Source of the DNA: Strigamia acuminata
Taxonomy: Eukaryota > Arthropoda > Chilopoda > Geophilomorpha > Linotaeniidae
DNA length: 64,000 bases
Reading direction: 5' to 3'
Assembly: GCA_949358305.1 (NCBI GenBank)
Contig: OX442317.1
Coordinates: forward strand, 15,132,491-15,196,490
Both the position numbers and the translations under genes were made by a program. This document shows, in pieces, positions 35,147-46,900 of this stretch. The notes under the pieces are model-generated. The model had not been told where the DNA came from. It did no database searches and saw only the letters and a program-made list of their open reading frames with translations. The stretch's first letter is position 1. Every line of letters begins with the position of its first letter.

Positions 35147-36787
35147 TGTTGCAACCTGTTGCAAACAGAGTGGAATATAAATTGATACTGCTTTTTATTT
35201 GCCATTTTATTGTCCTATTAAATATTCAAAGTGTTGTTAAATTTTGCTTCTAATAGTTTGACTTACATTTCAGGTGTTTTTTGTGTCATATTAAAGCTTT
35301 TAGTTCATTATTTTCTTATATTGTCATGAATTTTGGGTATTGTGTGTTTAAATAGACTTATTCTAGTGTGTTTTATTTTGCATAACATTTTAATCTTATT
35401 TTACAGGATTTTTTGCATTATTAAAACTATTAAAGTGTTTTATGATACTGTTGTTTATTAAAATATGATATTTCATTGTCTATTGCATTCATTTCAAGTG
35501 TTATTTATAAGAATTTGTCTTATATTATCAATTCCTATTCATTTTGTGTGTTTCCGTGTGAAATTGGGTGCATCCGTCGTCAAACAGTTCACTAGTGTAA
35601 TTGGAGTGACGTCATATTTCGAAATCTAGTTCGGTTTTGACTCCAACTTCTAACCTTTCGTTTTCATTGAATTCTTGTCGTTAGAATTGATCCTAATATT
35701 GTTTTAGACTAATTCAGGGGTGATCTGTCGATCTGTGCACTTAGTTTCTTTCCCGGAGCAGCCGTTTTGTCTGTACGAACGATCGTGACGGACCTCGCAT
35801 ATGCGTTGCCGTCCGCGATCGTTTCTTTTCTTTCAAGACTAATTTTCATGTGTATTCTTATTAAAAGTGCTTTATTTTGAAGGAAATTACTTTTCCTAAG
35901 TGTATTTATTAGTAACATTACCTAGTATTTGCTATATTCTTGTGTCAGAATTCAAATGTCGTGTTTTGCCGCTCTTATTGAGTTGTACGGGCGCCATGTT
36001 GGATTTATTCGCTAATTTCGTTATTAAATCGATTCTATTGTATTATTAATACTTCTTTTGCATTTACTATTTCATTTCATTGTATTTTAGTGCATATTAT
36101 TTACCATTTCAGTGATTTTGTGAGGTTTTAAATTCAAATCTTTGCATTACGTAACTTTGCTGTATTCTGATTGGCTGAGCCGATCGTCTGCTTCCCGATC
36201 GATTCTTTCTGTATTTTCTCATTGTTTTAAGTGTTTTTGAGCATTGTTACCATTTACTTTTATGTTCCTGACATCTTTGTGGTCATTTTGACATATTGCA
36301 ATTTGATTTTAATGCATTTTTGAGCAATCGCTCACTTCAATGTATTTCATTTTTCTCCGTTGTCATAGCAACGGAATTTCTCAATTGTGTTTTTTACCTT
36401 GGCGCGTGCCGTGACCATTGTTTTGCACGTGCATTTTCTTTGTTAGCCAACGTACATTCGTGTATTTGGTCAGTTATCATTCTACTTCCGAATAAATAAG
36501 TTGTTTTATGTTATCTCCTGGAGTTTTTACTTTCGTCGCCATTACAATGTGTCGGGAGTAGCCAAACATTTTCCCAGACTGGTCAATGGTTAAGCGGACA
36601 CTTGGATACCATTCAACAGTAGTTTCTACAGGGATTCCTTCATTCTCCAATGCATTTCGGGACAAATTAAATCTGTTTCCACACGGTATACGTACTAACC
36701 TCACTATACGATCGTTTGAGTGGATTGGCGGGAGATTCAAAACGCCATGGCTCAGTTCTTTTCTGTCCTGTGTGATTGACCGCTACA
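35147..36787 (+). repeat. BEL P2 3' LTR
   Basis: Counterpart of 15564-17204, with the 3'-LTR-specific bases TTGTCATGAATTT and CTCACTTCAATG. AGAC and satellite follow. The 55-bp spacer before it (35092-35146) has the same CT-rich tract. Confidence 0.96.
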
Positions 36788-39700
36788 AGACCAATGTCTC
36801 TAAATGTTCTGAAATAGTGTTTAAACCTTAGTAGACGGCTTCAATGTAAGTTTTAGCAACATCCAAGCAATGATTTGGGAGAATAGACTTTTGATCTCAT
36901 CACAGTTGACTTAGCACAAACACCACAAGACCAATGTCTCTGAATGTTCTGAAATAGTGTTTAAACTTTAGTAGAAGGCTTCAATGTTAGTTTTAGCAAC
37001 ATCCAAGCAATAATTTGAAAGAATAAACTTTTGATCTCATTTGACATCACAGTTGACTTAGCACAAATACCACAAGACCAATGTCTCTGAATGTTCAGAA
37101 ATAGTGTTTAAACCTTAGTAGAAGGCTTCAATGTAAGTTTTAGCAACATCCAAGCAATAATTTGAAAGAATAAACTTTTGATCTCATTTGACATCACAGT
37201 TGACTTAGCACAAACACCACAAACCAATGTCTCTGAATGTTCTGAAATAGTGTTTAAACCTTAGTAGAAGGCTTCAATGTAAGTTTTAGCAACATCCAAG
37301 CAATGATTTGGGAGAATAGACTATTGATCTCATCACAGTTGACTTAGCACAAACATCACAAGACCAATGTCTCTGAATGTTCTGAAATAGTGTTTAAACC
37401 TTAGTAGAAAGCTTTAATGTAAGTTTTAGCAACATCCAAGAAATGATTTGGGAAAATAGACTTTTGATCTCATCACAGTTGACTTAGCACAAACACCACA
37501 AGACCAATGTCTCTAAATGTTCTGAAATAGTGTTTAAACCTTAGTAGACGGCTTCAATGTAAGTTTTAGCAACATCCAAGCAATGATTTGGGAAAATAGA
37601 CTTTTGATCTCATCACAGTTGACTTAGCACAAACACCACAAGACCAATGTCTCTGAATGTTCTGAAATAGTGTTTAAACCTTAGTAGAAGGCTTCAATGT
37701 AAGTTTTAGCAACATCCAAGCAATGATTTGGGAGAGTAGACTTTTGATCTCATCACAGTTGACTTAGCACAAACACCACAAGACCAATGTCTCTAAATGT
37801 TCTGAAATAGTGTTTAAACCTTAGTAGACGGCTTCAATGTAAGTTTTAGCAACATCCAAGCAATGATTTGGGAGAATAGACTTTTGATCTCATCACAGTT
37901 GACTTAGCACAAACACCACAAGACCAATGTCTCTGAATGTTCTGAAATAGTGTTTAAACTTTAGTAGAAGGCTTCAATGTTAGTTTTAGCAACATCCAAG
38001 CAATAATTTGAAAGAATAAACTTTTGATCTCATTTGACATCACAGTTGACTTAGCACAAACACCACAAGACCAATGTCTCTGAATGTTCAGAAATAGTGT
38101 TTAAACCTTAGTAGAAGGCTTCAATGTAAGTTTTAGCATCATCCAAGCAATGATTTGGAAGAATAAACTTTTGATCTCATTTGACATCACAGTTGACTTA
38201 GCACAAACACCACAAGACCAATGTCTCTGAATGTTCAGAAATAGTGTTTAAACCTTAGTAGAAGGCTTCAATGTAAGTTTTAGCAACATCCAAGCAATAA
38301 TTTGAAAGAATAAACTTTTGATCTCATTTGACATCACAGTTGACTTAGCACAAACACCACAAACCAATGTCTCTGAATGTTCTGAAATAGTGTTTAAACC
38401 TTAGTAGAAGGCTTCAATGTAAGTTTTAGCAACATCCAAGCAATGATTTGGGAGAGTAGACTTTTGATCTCATCACAGTTGACTTAGCACAAACACCACA
38501 AGACCAATGTCTCTAAATGTTCTGAAATAGTGTTTAAACCTTAGTAGAAGGCTTCAATGTAAGTTTTAGCAACATCCAAGCAATGATTTGGGAGAGTAGA
38601 CTTTTGATCTCATCACAGTTGACTTAGCACAAACACCACAAGACCAATGTCTCTAAATGTTCTGAAATAGTGTTTAAACCTTAGTAGAAGGCTTCAATGT
38701 AAGTTTTAGCAACATCCAAGCAATAATTTGAAAGAATAAACTTTTGATCTCATTTGACATCACAGTTGACTTAGCACAAACACCACAAACCAATGTCTCT
38801 GAATGTTCTGAAATAGTGTTTAAACCTTAGTAGAAGGCTTCAATGTAAGTTTTAGCAACATCCAAGCAATGATTTGGGAGAATAGACTATTGATCTCATC
38901 ACAGTTGACTTAGCACAAACATCACAAGACCAATGTCTCTGAATGTTCTGAAATAGTGTTTAAACCTTAGTAGAAAGCTTTAATGTAAGTTTTAGCAACA
39001 TCCAAGAAATGATTTGGGAAAATAGACTTTTGATCTCATCACAGTTGACTTAGCACAAACACCACAAGACCAATGTCTCTAAATGTTCTGAAATAGTGTT
39101 TAAACCTTAGTAGATGGCTTCAATGTAAGTTTTAGCAACATCCAAGCAATGATTTGGGAGAATAGACTTTTGATCTCATCACAGTTGACTTAGCACAAAC
39201 ATCACAAGACCAATGTCTCTGAATGTTCAGAAATAGTGTTTAAACCTTAGTAGAAGGCTTCAATGTAAGTTTTAGCAACATCCAAGCAATAATTTGAAAG
39301 AATAAACTTTTGATCTCATTTGACATCACAGTTGACTTAGCACAAACACCACAAACCAATGTCTCTGAATGTTCTGAAATAGTGTTTAAACCTTAGTAGA
39401 AGGCTTCAATGTAAGTTTTAGCAACATCCAAGCAATGATTTGGGAGAGTAGACTTTTGATCTCATCACAGTTGACTTAGCACAAACACCACAAGACCAAT
39501 GTCTCTGAATGTTCTGAAATAGTGTTTAAACTTTAGTAGAAGGCTTCAATGTTAGTTTTAGCAACATCCAAGCAATAATTTGAAAGAATAATCTTTTGAT
39601 CTCATTTGACATCACAGTTGACTTAGCACAAACACCACAAGACCAATGTCTCTGAATGTTCAGAAATAGTGTTTAAACCTTAGTAGAAGGCTTCAATGTA

Positions 39701-42700
39701 AGTTTTAGCAACATCCAAGCAATAATTTGAAAGAATAAACTTTTGATCTCATTTGACATCACAGTTGACTTAGCACAAACACCACAAGACCAATGTCTCT
39801 GAATGTTCAGAAATAGTGTTTAAACCTTAGTAGAAGGCTTCAATGTAAGTTTTAGCAACATCCAAGCAATAATTTGAAAGAATAAACTTTTGATCTCATT
39901 TGACATCACAGTTGACTTAGCACAAACACCACAAACCAATGTCTCTGAATGTTCTGAAATAGTGTTTAAACCTTAGTAGAAGGCTTCAATGTAAGTTTTA
40001 GCAACATCCAAGCAATGATTTGGGAGAATAGACTTTTGATCTCATCACAGTTGACTTAGCACAAACATCACAAGACCAATGCCTCTGAATGTTCTGAAAT
40101 AGTGTTTAAACCTTAGTAGAAAGCTTTAATGTAAGTTTTAGCAACATCCAAGAAATGATTTGGGAAAATAGACTTTTGATCTCATCACAGTTGACTTAGC
40201 ACAAACACCACAAGACCAATGTCTCTAAATGTTCTGAAATAGTGTTTAAACCTTAGTAGACGGCTTCAATGTAAGTTTTAGCAACATCCAAGCAATGATT
40301 TGGGAGAATAGACTTTTGATCTCATCACAGTTGACTTAGCACAAACATCACAAGACCAATGTCTCTGAATGTTCTGAAATAGTGTTTAAACCTTAGTAGA
40401 AGGCTTCAATGTAAGTTTTAGCAACATCCAAGCAATGATTTGGAAGAATAAACTTTTGATCTCATTTGACATCACAGTTGACTTAGCACAAACACCACAA
40501 GACCAATGTCTCTGAATGTTCAGAAATAGTGTTTAAACCTTAGTAGAAGGCTTCAATGTAAGTTTTAGCAACATCCAAGCAATAATTTGAAAGAATAAAC
40601 TTTTGATCTCATTTGACATCACAGTTGACTTAGCACAAACACCACAAACCAATGTCTCTGAATGTTCTGAAATAGTGTTTAAACCTTAGTAGAAGGCTTC
40701 AATGTAAGTTTTAGCAACATCCAAGCAATGATTTGGAAGAGTAGACTTTTGATCTCATCATAGTTGACTTAGCACAAACACCACAAGACCAATGTCTCTA
40801 AATGTTCTGAAATAGTGTTTAAACCTTAGTAGACGGCTTCAATGTAAGTTTTAGCAACATCCAAGCAATGATTTGGGAGAATAGACTTTTGATCTCATCA
40901 CAGTTGACTTAGCACAAACACCACAAGACCAATGTCTCTGAATGTTCTGAAATAGTGTTTAAACTTTAGTAGAAGGCTTCAATGTTAGTTTTAGCAACAT
41001 CCAAGCAATAATTTGAAAGAATAAACTTTTGATCTCATTTGACATCACAGTTGACTTAGCACAAACACCACAAACCAATGTCTCTGAATGTTCTGAAATA
41101 GTGTTTAAACCTTAGTAGAAGGCTTCAATGTAAGTTTTAGCAACATCCAAGCAATAATTTGGGAGAATAGACTTTTGATCTCATCACAGTTGACTTAGCA
41201 CAAACACCACAAGACCAATGTCTCTGAATGTTCTGAAATAGTGTTTAAACTTTAGTAGAAGGCTTCAATGTTAGTTTTAGCAACATCCAAGCAATAATTT
41301 GAAAGAATAAACTTTTGATCTCATTTGACATCACAGTTGACTTAGCACAAACACCACAAACCAATGTCTCTGAATGTTCTGAAATAGTGTTTAAACCTTA
41401 GTAGAAGGCTTCAATGTAAGTTTTAGCAACATCCAAGCAATGATTTGGGAGAATAGACTTTTGATCTCATCACAGTTGACTTAGCACAAACACCACAAGA
41501 CCAATGTCTCTAAATGTTCTGAAATAGTGTTTAAACCTTAGTAGACGGCTTCAATGTAAGTTTTAGCAACATCCAAGCAATGATTTGGGAGAATAGACTT
41601 TTGATCTCATCACAGTTGACTTAGCACAAACACCACAAGACCAATGTCTCTGAATGTTCTGAAATAGTGTTTAAACTTTAGTAGAAGGCTTCAATGTTAG
41701 TTTTAGCAACATCCAAGCAATAATTTGAAAGAATAAACTTTTGATCTCATTTGACATCACAGTTGACTTAGCACAAACACCACAAGACCAATGTCTCTGA
41801 ATGTTCAGAAATAGTGTTTAAACCTTAGTAGAAGGCTTCAATGTAAGTTTTAGCAACATCCAAGCAATGATTTGGGAGAATAGACTTTTGATCTCATCAC
41901 AGTTGACTTAGCACAAACACCACAAGACCAATGTCTCTAAATGTTCTGAAATAGTGTTTAAACCTTAGTAGACGGCTTCAATGTAAGTTTTAGCAACATC
42001 CAAGCAATGATTTGGGAGAATAGACTTTTGATCTCATCACAGTTGACTTAGCACAAACACCACAAGACCAATGTCTCTGAATGTTCTGAAATAGTGTTTA
42101 AACTTTAGTAGAAGGCTTCAATGTTAGTTTTAGCAACATCCAAGCAATAATTTGAAAGAATAAACTTTTGATCTCATTTGACATCACAGTTGACTTAGCA
42201 CAAACACCACAAGACCAATGTCTCTGAATGTTCAGAAATAGTGTTTAAACCTTAGTAGAAGGCTTCAATGTAAGTTTTAGCAACATCCAAGCAATAATTT
42301 GAAAGAATAAACTTTTGATCTCATTTGACATCACAGTTGACTTAGCACAAACACCACAAGACCAATGTCTCTGAATGTTCAGAAATAGTGTTTAAACCTT
42401 AGTAGAAGGCTTCAATGTAAGTTTTAGCAACATCCAAGCAATGATTTGGGAGAGTAGACTTTTGATCTCATCACAGTTGACTTAGCACAAACACCACAAG
42501 ACCAATGTCTCTAAATGTTCTGAAATAGTGTTTAAACCTTAGTAGACGGCTTCAATGTAAGTTTTAGCAACATCCAAGCAATGATTTGGGAGAATAGACT
42601 TTTGATCTCATCACAGTTGACTTAGCACAAACACCACAAGACCAATGTCTCTGAATGTTCTGAAATAGTGTTTAAACTTTAGTAGAAGGCTTCAATGTTA

Positions 42701-42770
42701 GTTTTAGCAACATCCAAGCAATAATTTGAAAGAATAAACTTTTGATCTCATTTGACATCACAGTTGACTT
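36788..42770. repeat. Tandem satellite array, block 3
   Basis: About 42 monomers. It reads as a shortened version of block 2. 36788-37063 matches 17205-17480. From 37064 the match moves to 18054 onward, so about 573 bp (four monomers) are missing. From about 37640 it moves to 23221 onward. The array ends within a monomer at GTTGACTT, where the minus-strand BEL LTR begins. Confidence 0.96.
37640..40917. repeat. 3.3-kb duplicate of satellite 23221-26498
   Basis: Five rare variants line up at a constant offset of 14,419 bp: TTTTAGCATCATCC (23720/38139), TAGATGGCTT (24696/39115), GAATAATCTTTTG (25173/39592), CAATGCCTCTG (25658/40077) and CATCATAGTTG (26342/40761). The match breaks at both ends, within a monomer. 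Confidence 0.88.
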
Positions 42771-43464
42771 TGTTGCGGTCGGTCAACACGAATATAGAAG
42801 AAATAGGCATTTGCGGTTTGAAATTCCCGCCACTATGATTTGATGATCGTATAGCAAAGTACGTACATAAACCGTGCTGGAAACCACAATATTCACTCCC
42901 GAATCCATTGTTGCATGAGGAGAAAGCAATCGAGAGCACTGTTGAAAGGTATCCAAGTGCTTGTTTATCCATAAGCCAGCGGGGAAAAAGATTAACTACT
43001 CCCGACACATTGAAGAAGATGGCGGAAATAATGTTAAACACGAGCTAAAATTCAACAACTCTTTTAATCAAAGGGTAAATGATAACTGAGCAAAATACAC
43101 GAATGTAATTGGCCCTCAAGGGAGCCGCACATGCGCAATACCGAAAATGGCACGCGCCGAGCCGATTAGCGGCGAAATACAGACACAAAATTCTCCGTTG
43201 TCATGGCAACGGAGGAAAACGAAATACAGGCAAAGTTGACAAATTGTGAAATTAGCACGGATTACAGTTTGTAATATATCAAAATGATTGCAAGAATGCA
43301 GTGAATAAAAAAGCTAATCATAACAATTCGATTCAATAAGTAAAACAATGAAAACGAAGCACAAAACAATGATCGTGTAGCAGACGATCGCAATAGCCAA
43401 TCACAGACAAGTATGATGACGTAACCGTAAGATTTGAATTTAAAATGGCTTTAAAACACAAAAT
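42771..43464 (-). repeat. M1 3' LTR, distal part
   Basis: The 3'-terminal portion of the LTR on the sense strand, matching 57573 onward. It contains the ATTAAA poly(A)-type signal (complement of 43063-43068), an X-box-like palindrome (43193-43214) and a CCAAT box (43397-43401). It is interrupted at 43464 by the Copia element. AAAAT at 43460-43464 is one copy of the Copia target duplication. Confidence 0.92.
43193..43214 (-). promoter_or_regulatory. X-box-like palindrome in M LTR
   Basis: 8-bp perfect arms CTCCGTTG and CAACGGAG flank TCATGG; the core GTTGTCATGGCAAC is one base off the RFX X-box GTTGCCATGGCAAC. It is conserved in position and symmetry with the P subfamily LTR. A second copy is at 57995-58016. 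Function is inferred from the motif. Confidence 0.5.
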
Positions 43465-43941
43465 TGTGAGGTTATTCCCGGCAATTCTGCAAACGAAATC
43501 AAAAGAAACATCAGTTGAAACGGTGCGCGAAACCGACATGCGTGCGCCATCTTTTATTCGTGAGAATATATGGTGATACACGGTTAGAGGCTATTTGCCT
43601 TCTCAAACAACATAGGATAAATCATTGTCAAGTTTCCAATGATTTGTCCTTTACAATCGCAAGTAAAAACACCGACATTAATAATCGATAAACCAAGGAA
43701 AAAGGATAAAACACAAATCGCTTTTTCAAGCAGACGACATCAGGGACGTGTGCTGTAAAGAAGAGAATATTCAACCGCGGTACATAACAAGCATTGATAA
43801 AAATCATTATCGGTTGAACACTGGATCGGGACATTAATTTACAACACACTTGTTACACATACTCGGAAATTGTGTAACCAATAAATCACGTAACACAGGA
43901 ACAAATATTTAAGCACTTCAAAATGGGTTTGCAACCCAACA
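43465..43941 (-). repeat. Copia 3' LTR
   Basis: 477 bp. On the sense strand it begins TGTTGGGTTGCAAACCC and ends GGAATAACCTCACA. An AATAAA signal lies on the complement of 43553-43558, near the LTR's 3' end. Confidence 0.95.
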
Positions 43942-43944
43942 AAT

Positions 43945-43954
43945 CCCCCTTTGC
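43945..43954 (-). other. Copia polypurine tract
   Basis: The sense strand reads GCAAAGGGGG, then ATT, then the 3' LTR. This is the usual position and composition for plus-strand DNA priming. Only 18 bp separate the stop codon from the LTR. Confidence 0.85.
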
Positions 43955-43959
43955 TTAAA

Positions 43960-46900
43960 CTATTTGTCCATAACAAAAATGTGTTCGCAAAGAGTGTTTA
44001 ACCTTGGTTTCGCTAACCATTTGGTTAAAATATCTGCCACGTTCAGAACCCCGGCAATGTGTCTAATAGAAAACGTTCCTTTTTCGAACCAGTCACGGAC
44101 GAAATGCAGTTTGACATCTATATGTTTATTAGCGCGGTTTTCTATTCTATTTTTCGTATACTGAATCGCCGGCATACTGTCGGCATATACGCACGGGGTT
44201 GCGCGTTTGACACAAAACATAATGTCTGCGTCGTACAGTCGGTGAAGCCATATAATATCCTTCACCCCATCGACCACGGCCAGAAATTCACTCTCCATGA
44301 TCGACAGGGAGGTCATTGTCTGCTTATGGCAGTTCCATGAGATTGGAACCCCCCCTAGGTACACTATATGGCCCCCAAAGCTTCTTCTCTTGTCTTGGTC
44401 TAGGGCGAAAGACGCGTCAGTGTAGACAGTAAGGGAATCATTCCTACAATTCGATAAATCGATGGCATAGTTTGGTGTGTTCCCTAAATATCGCAATACC
44501 TGCATCAGCATTCCAACATGACGCGCCGAATGTTTTTCATTGTATTGCGAGAGGACTATAACCGAAAAGAGGATATCAGGCCTAGTCCTGCTCGCAATAA
44601 AAAGGAGACTCCCGACCAAGTTCCTGTACGGAAATACCGTGTTCACCCGTTCACCCTCTTTAACTTGCTGGATCATTGTGCCAGGGGTCACTGGCACTCG
44701 CACACGGTGACACGGATCCACTCCATACATCTTACATAGCTTTTCTATGTACTTTCTCTGGTGAATACGGATTCGCCCCCCGGATCTGTCGAATTCGATG
44801 CCCAACAATAGGGTCACCGGACCCAAATCAACAATGTCGAAGAAACCGCGAATCCATTTCAGGACGCATTTTTCGACGTAATCGTCTCTTGAAAAGAGTA
44901 CGATATCGTCGACGTAGAAAATGATTACTGCTTCGTTGTCCAGAGAATAGACACAGTTCAGTCCTAGCATTGGCTCAAATCCTAATTGGAGCAGACAATC
45001 GTGGAGCGCTTGGTACCACATTCGTCCGCTCTGATGAAGGCCATATAAGGCCTTCAGCAGCATCCAACACTTATGTCGGTTTTTCGCTGTCCTGTAACCC
45101 TTGGGGACTTCACAATATTGCACTGTATCGAGGTCGCCATAGAGGTAGGCGGCCTTAATATCGATGTGCACGTCACGCCAGCCCTTAAGCACTACCAGAG
45201 TGCAGAAGAACACGATAACAAGGACGAAATTGACAACGGGGGAAAATACCTCCGTAAAGTCAATTCCGGGCCTCTGTTTAAACCCTTGGGCCACCAATCG
45301 GGCCCGGTAGCGTTGAATTGCTCCGGTGTGATCGCGTTTCATCTTATATATCCATTTTGTCCCCAAAAGCTGTACGTCTTTAGGCTTGTCAATTTCACGA
45401 TAGACTTCTCGTTCATCAAAAATGTCTATCTCGTCCTTCATGGCCCCTTCCCAGTAGGGTTTGTTAATGCCCTCGATCGCCTCCTCGTAGGTGTCGGGCT
45501 CAACTGCACAAAACCCCGCAAAAGGTAAGGGTTCCTCTCCTTCTAACGTTTTGAAGTCGAAAAGGTTCGGATCGTATGCGTAACCTTCTCCATCGCACCA
45601 CCGTGCAACATCAGTTCGACTTCTAAGTTTGTCGTCATTGGGCGAGAAATAAACAACGTCAACTTTTCCAGCCGTTGCCCCGGCTTTCCGGACAGACTGG
45701 ATTCTCCTCCATTTCGTCATATCCAGCGGCAATAACATTGGGTCTGGGGTTTCTTTCTCTTTCACCTTTCCCTTTTTACCCGAACCACGACGAGTTTGTA
45801 CCCCAGGAGGGGGTGCCAGATCTGGATCCTCATCGTCGTCAGGATAAACGTTTAAGAAATTTTCATCATCCCCCTTCGCCCCACCAATTTCTTCAACTGG
45901 ATTATCTCCATCAATACCCTGCGCCCCACCAATTTCCTCATCATCCCCAATAGGATCAACTCCAATTGCAGGCAACTCAATTGTCCGCTGCACATTTGGT
46001 CTCAAAGCAGGTCCTGGGGTTCTAGGTGGAATAGGGGGCGGAATGTGCGGTGGGATAGGAGGTGGCATAAAGGGTGGTGGCTGTCCAACAGGGACAACGG
46101 AATCATCGTCATCTTCCTCGGTGTCGGAGGAAGAGTAGCCAAAACTCTTAAATTCTTTGGATCCCCCTTGAGGTTGTCGAACTGGAGTCTGTAATCTCTT
46201 CCCAATCTCGTACCAATACGAGTCCTCGAAGATCCGCACGTGTTTTGACGCAAAAACTTGATTTGTTTTAGGGTCCCAGATCCTATAGCCCCTAGTGGAG
46301 ATGGCATAGCCAACCAATGCTCCTGCCCATGCTCTACCCTCCAATTTGCCTTTGCGGGTCTGGGATGGAACATGAACAAAAGTCTTCGACCCAATGCACT
46401 TAATGTGTCGTAAAGACAATTTCTTATTGAAAAATATCGAGTAAGGTGTTTTGCCTTCAATCCCCTGGTGAGGAAACCTATTCTTTAAGTAGACGATGGA
46501 AGTCGCCAATTCAGCCCAAAGGAGATAGGGGAAACTGTTCTCGAGCATCAAAGCCCTCACCCCGCTAATAATTGTACGGTTGGCCCTTTCAGCCACGGAA
46601 TTCATTTCCGGAGAATATGCATTTGTTCGAATGCATTTTAATCCTATCTTGGAAGCGTAAGTGTCCCAATCCCGAGAAATAAATTCCCCGCCATTATCAG
46701 TCTTAATACATTTGACTTTCTTAGAAGTCGTTCTTTCCACTTCAGTTAGCCATCGTTTGAAATGACCCAAAACCTCCCCTTTGGTTTTCATCATAATTAT
46801 CCACATATACCGTGAATAGTCGTCCACGAGAATAAAATAGTAATTAGCCCCACCTAAGGAAGGACCCTGTGATTTCCCCCAGACATCCATGTGTACAATG

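Larger units (their letters stand above)
27223..36787 (+). mobile_element. Complete BEL/Pao retrotransposon, copy P2 (duplicate of P1)
   Basis: Every feature of P1 recurs at +19,583, and the encoded polyprotein is identical. The AGAC target duplication is the same, at the same phase of the same kind of monomer. The two substitutions that separate P1's 5' and 3' LTRs are both present between P2's LTRs in the same orientation. Two independent insertions would not share these, so P2 arose by duplication of P1 with flanking satellite. Confidence 0.96.

Noticed and set aside
27223-36787. P2 as an independent second insertion
   Set aside because: Shared LTR-specific substitutions, target duplication, monomer phase and flanking satellite are not expected from separate events.
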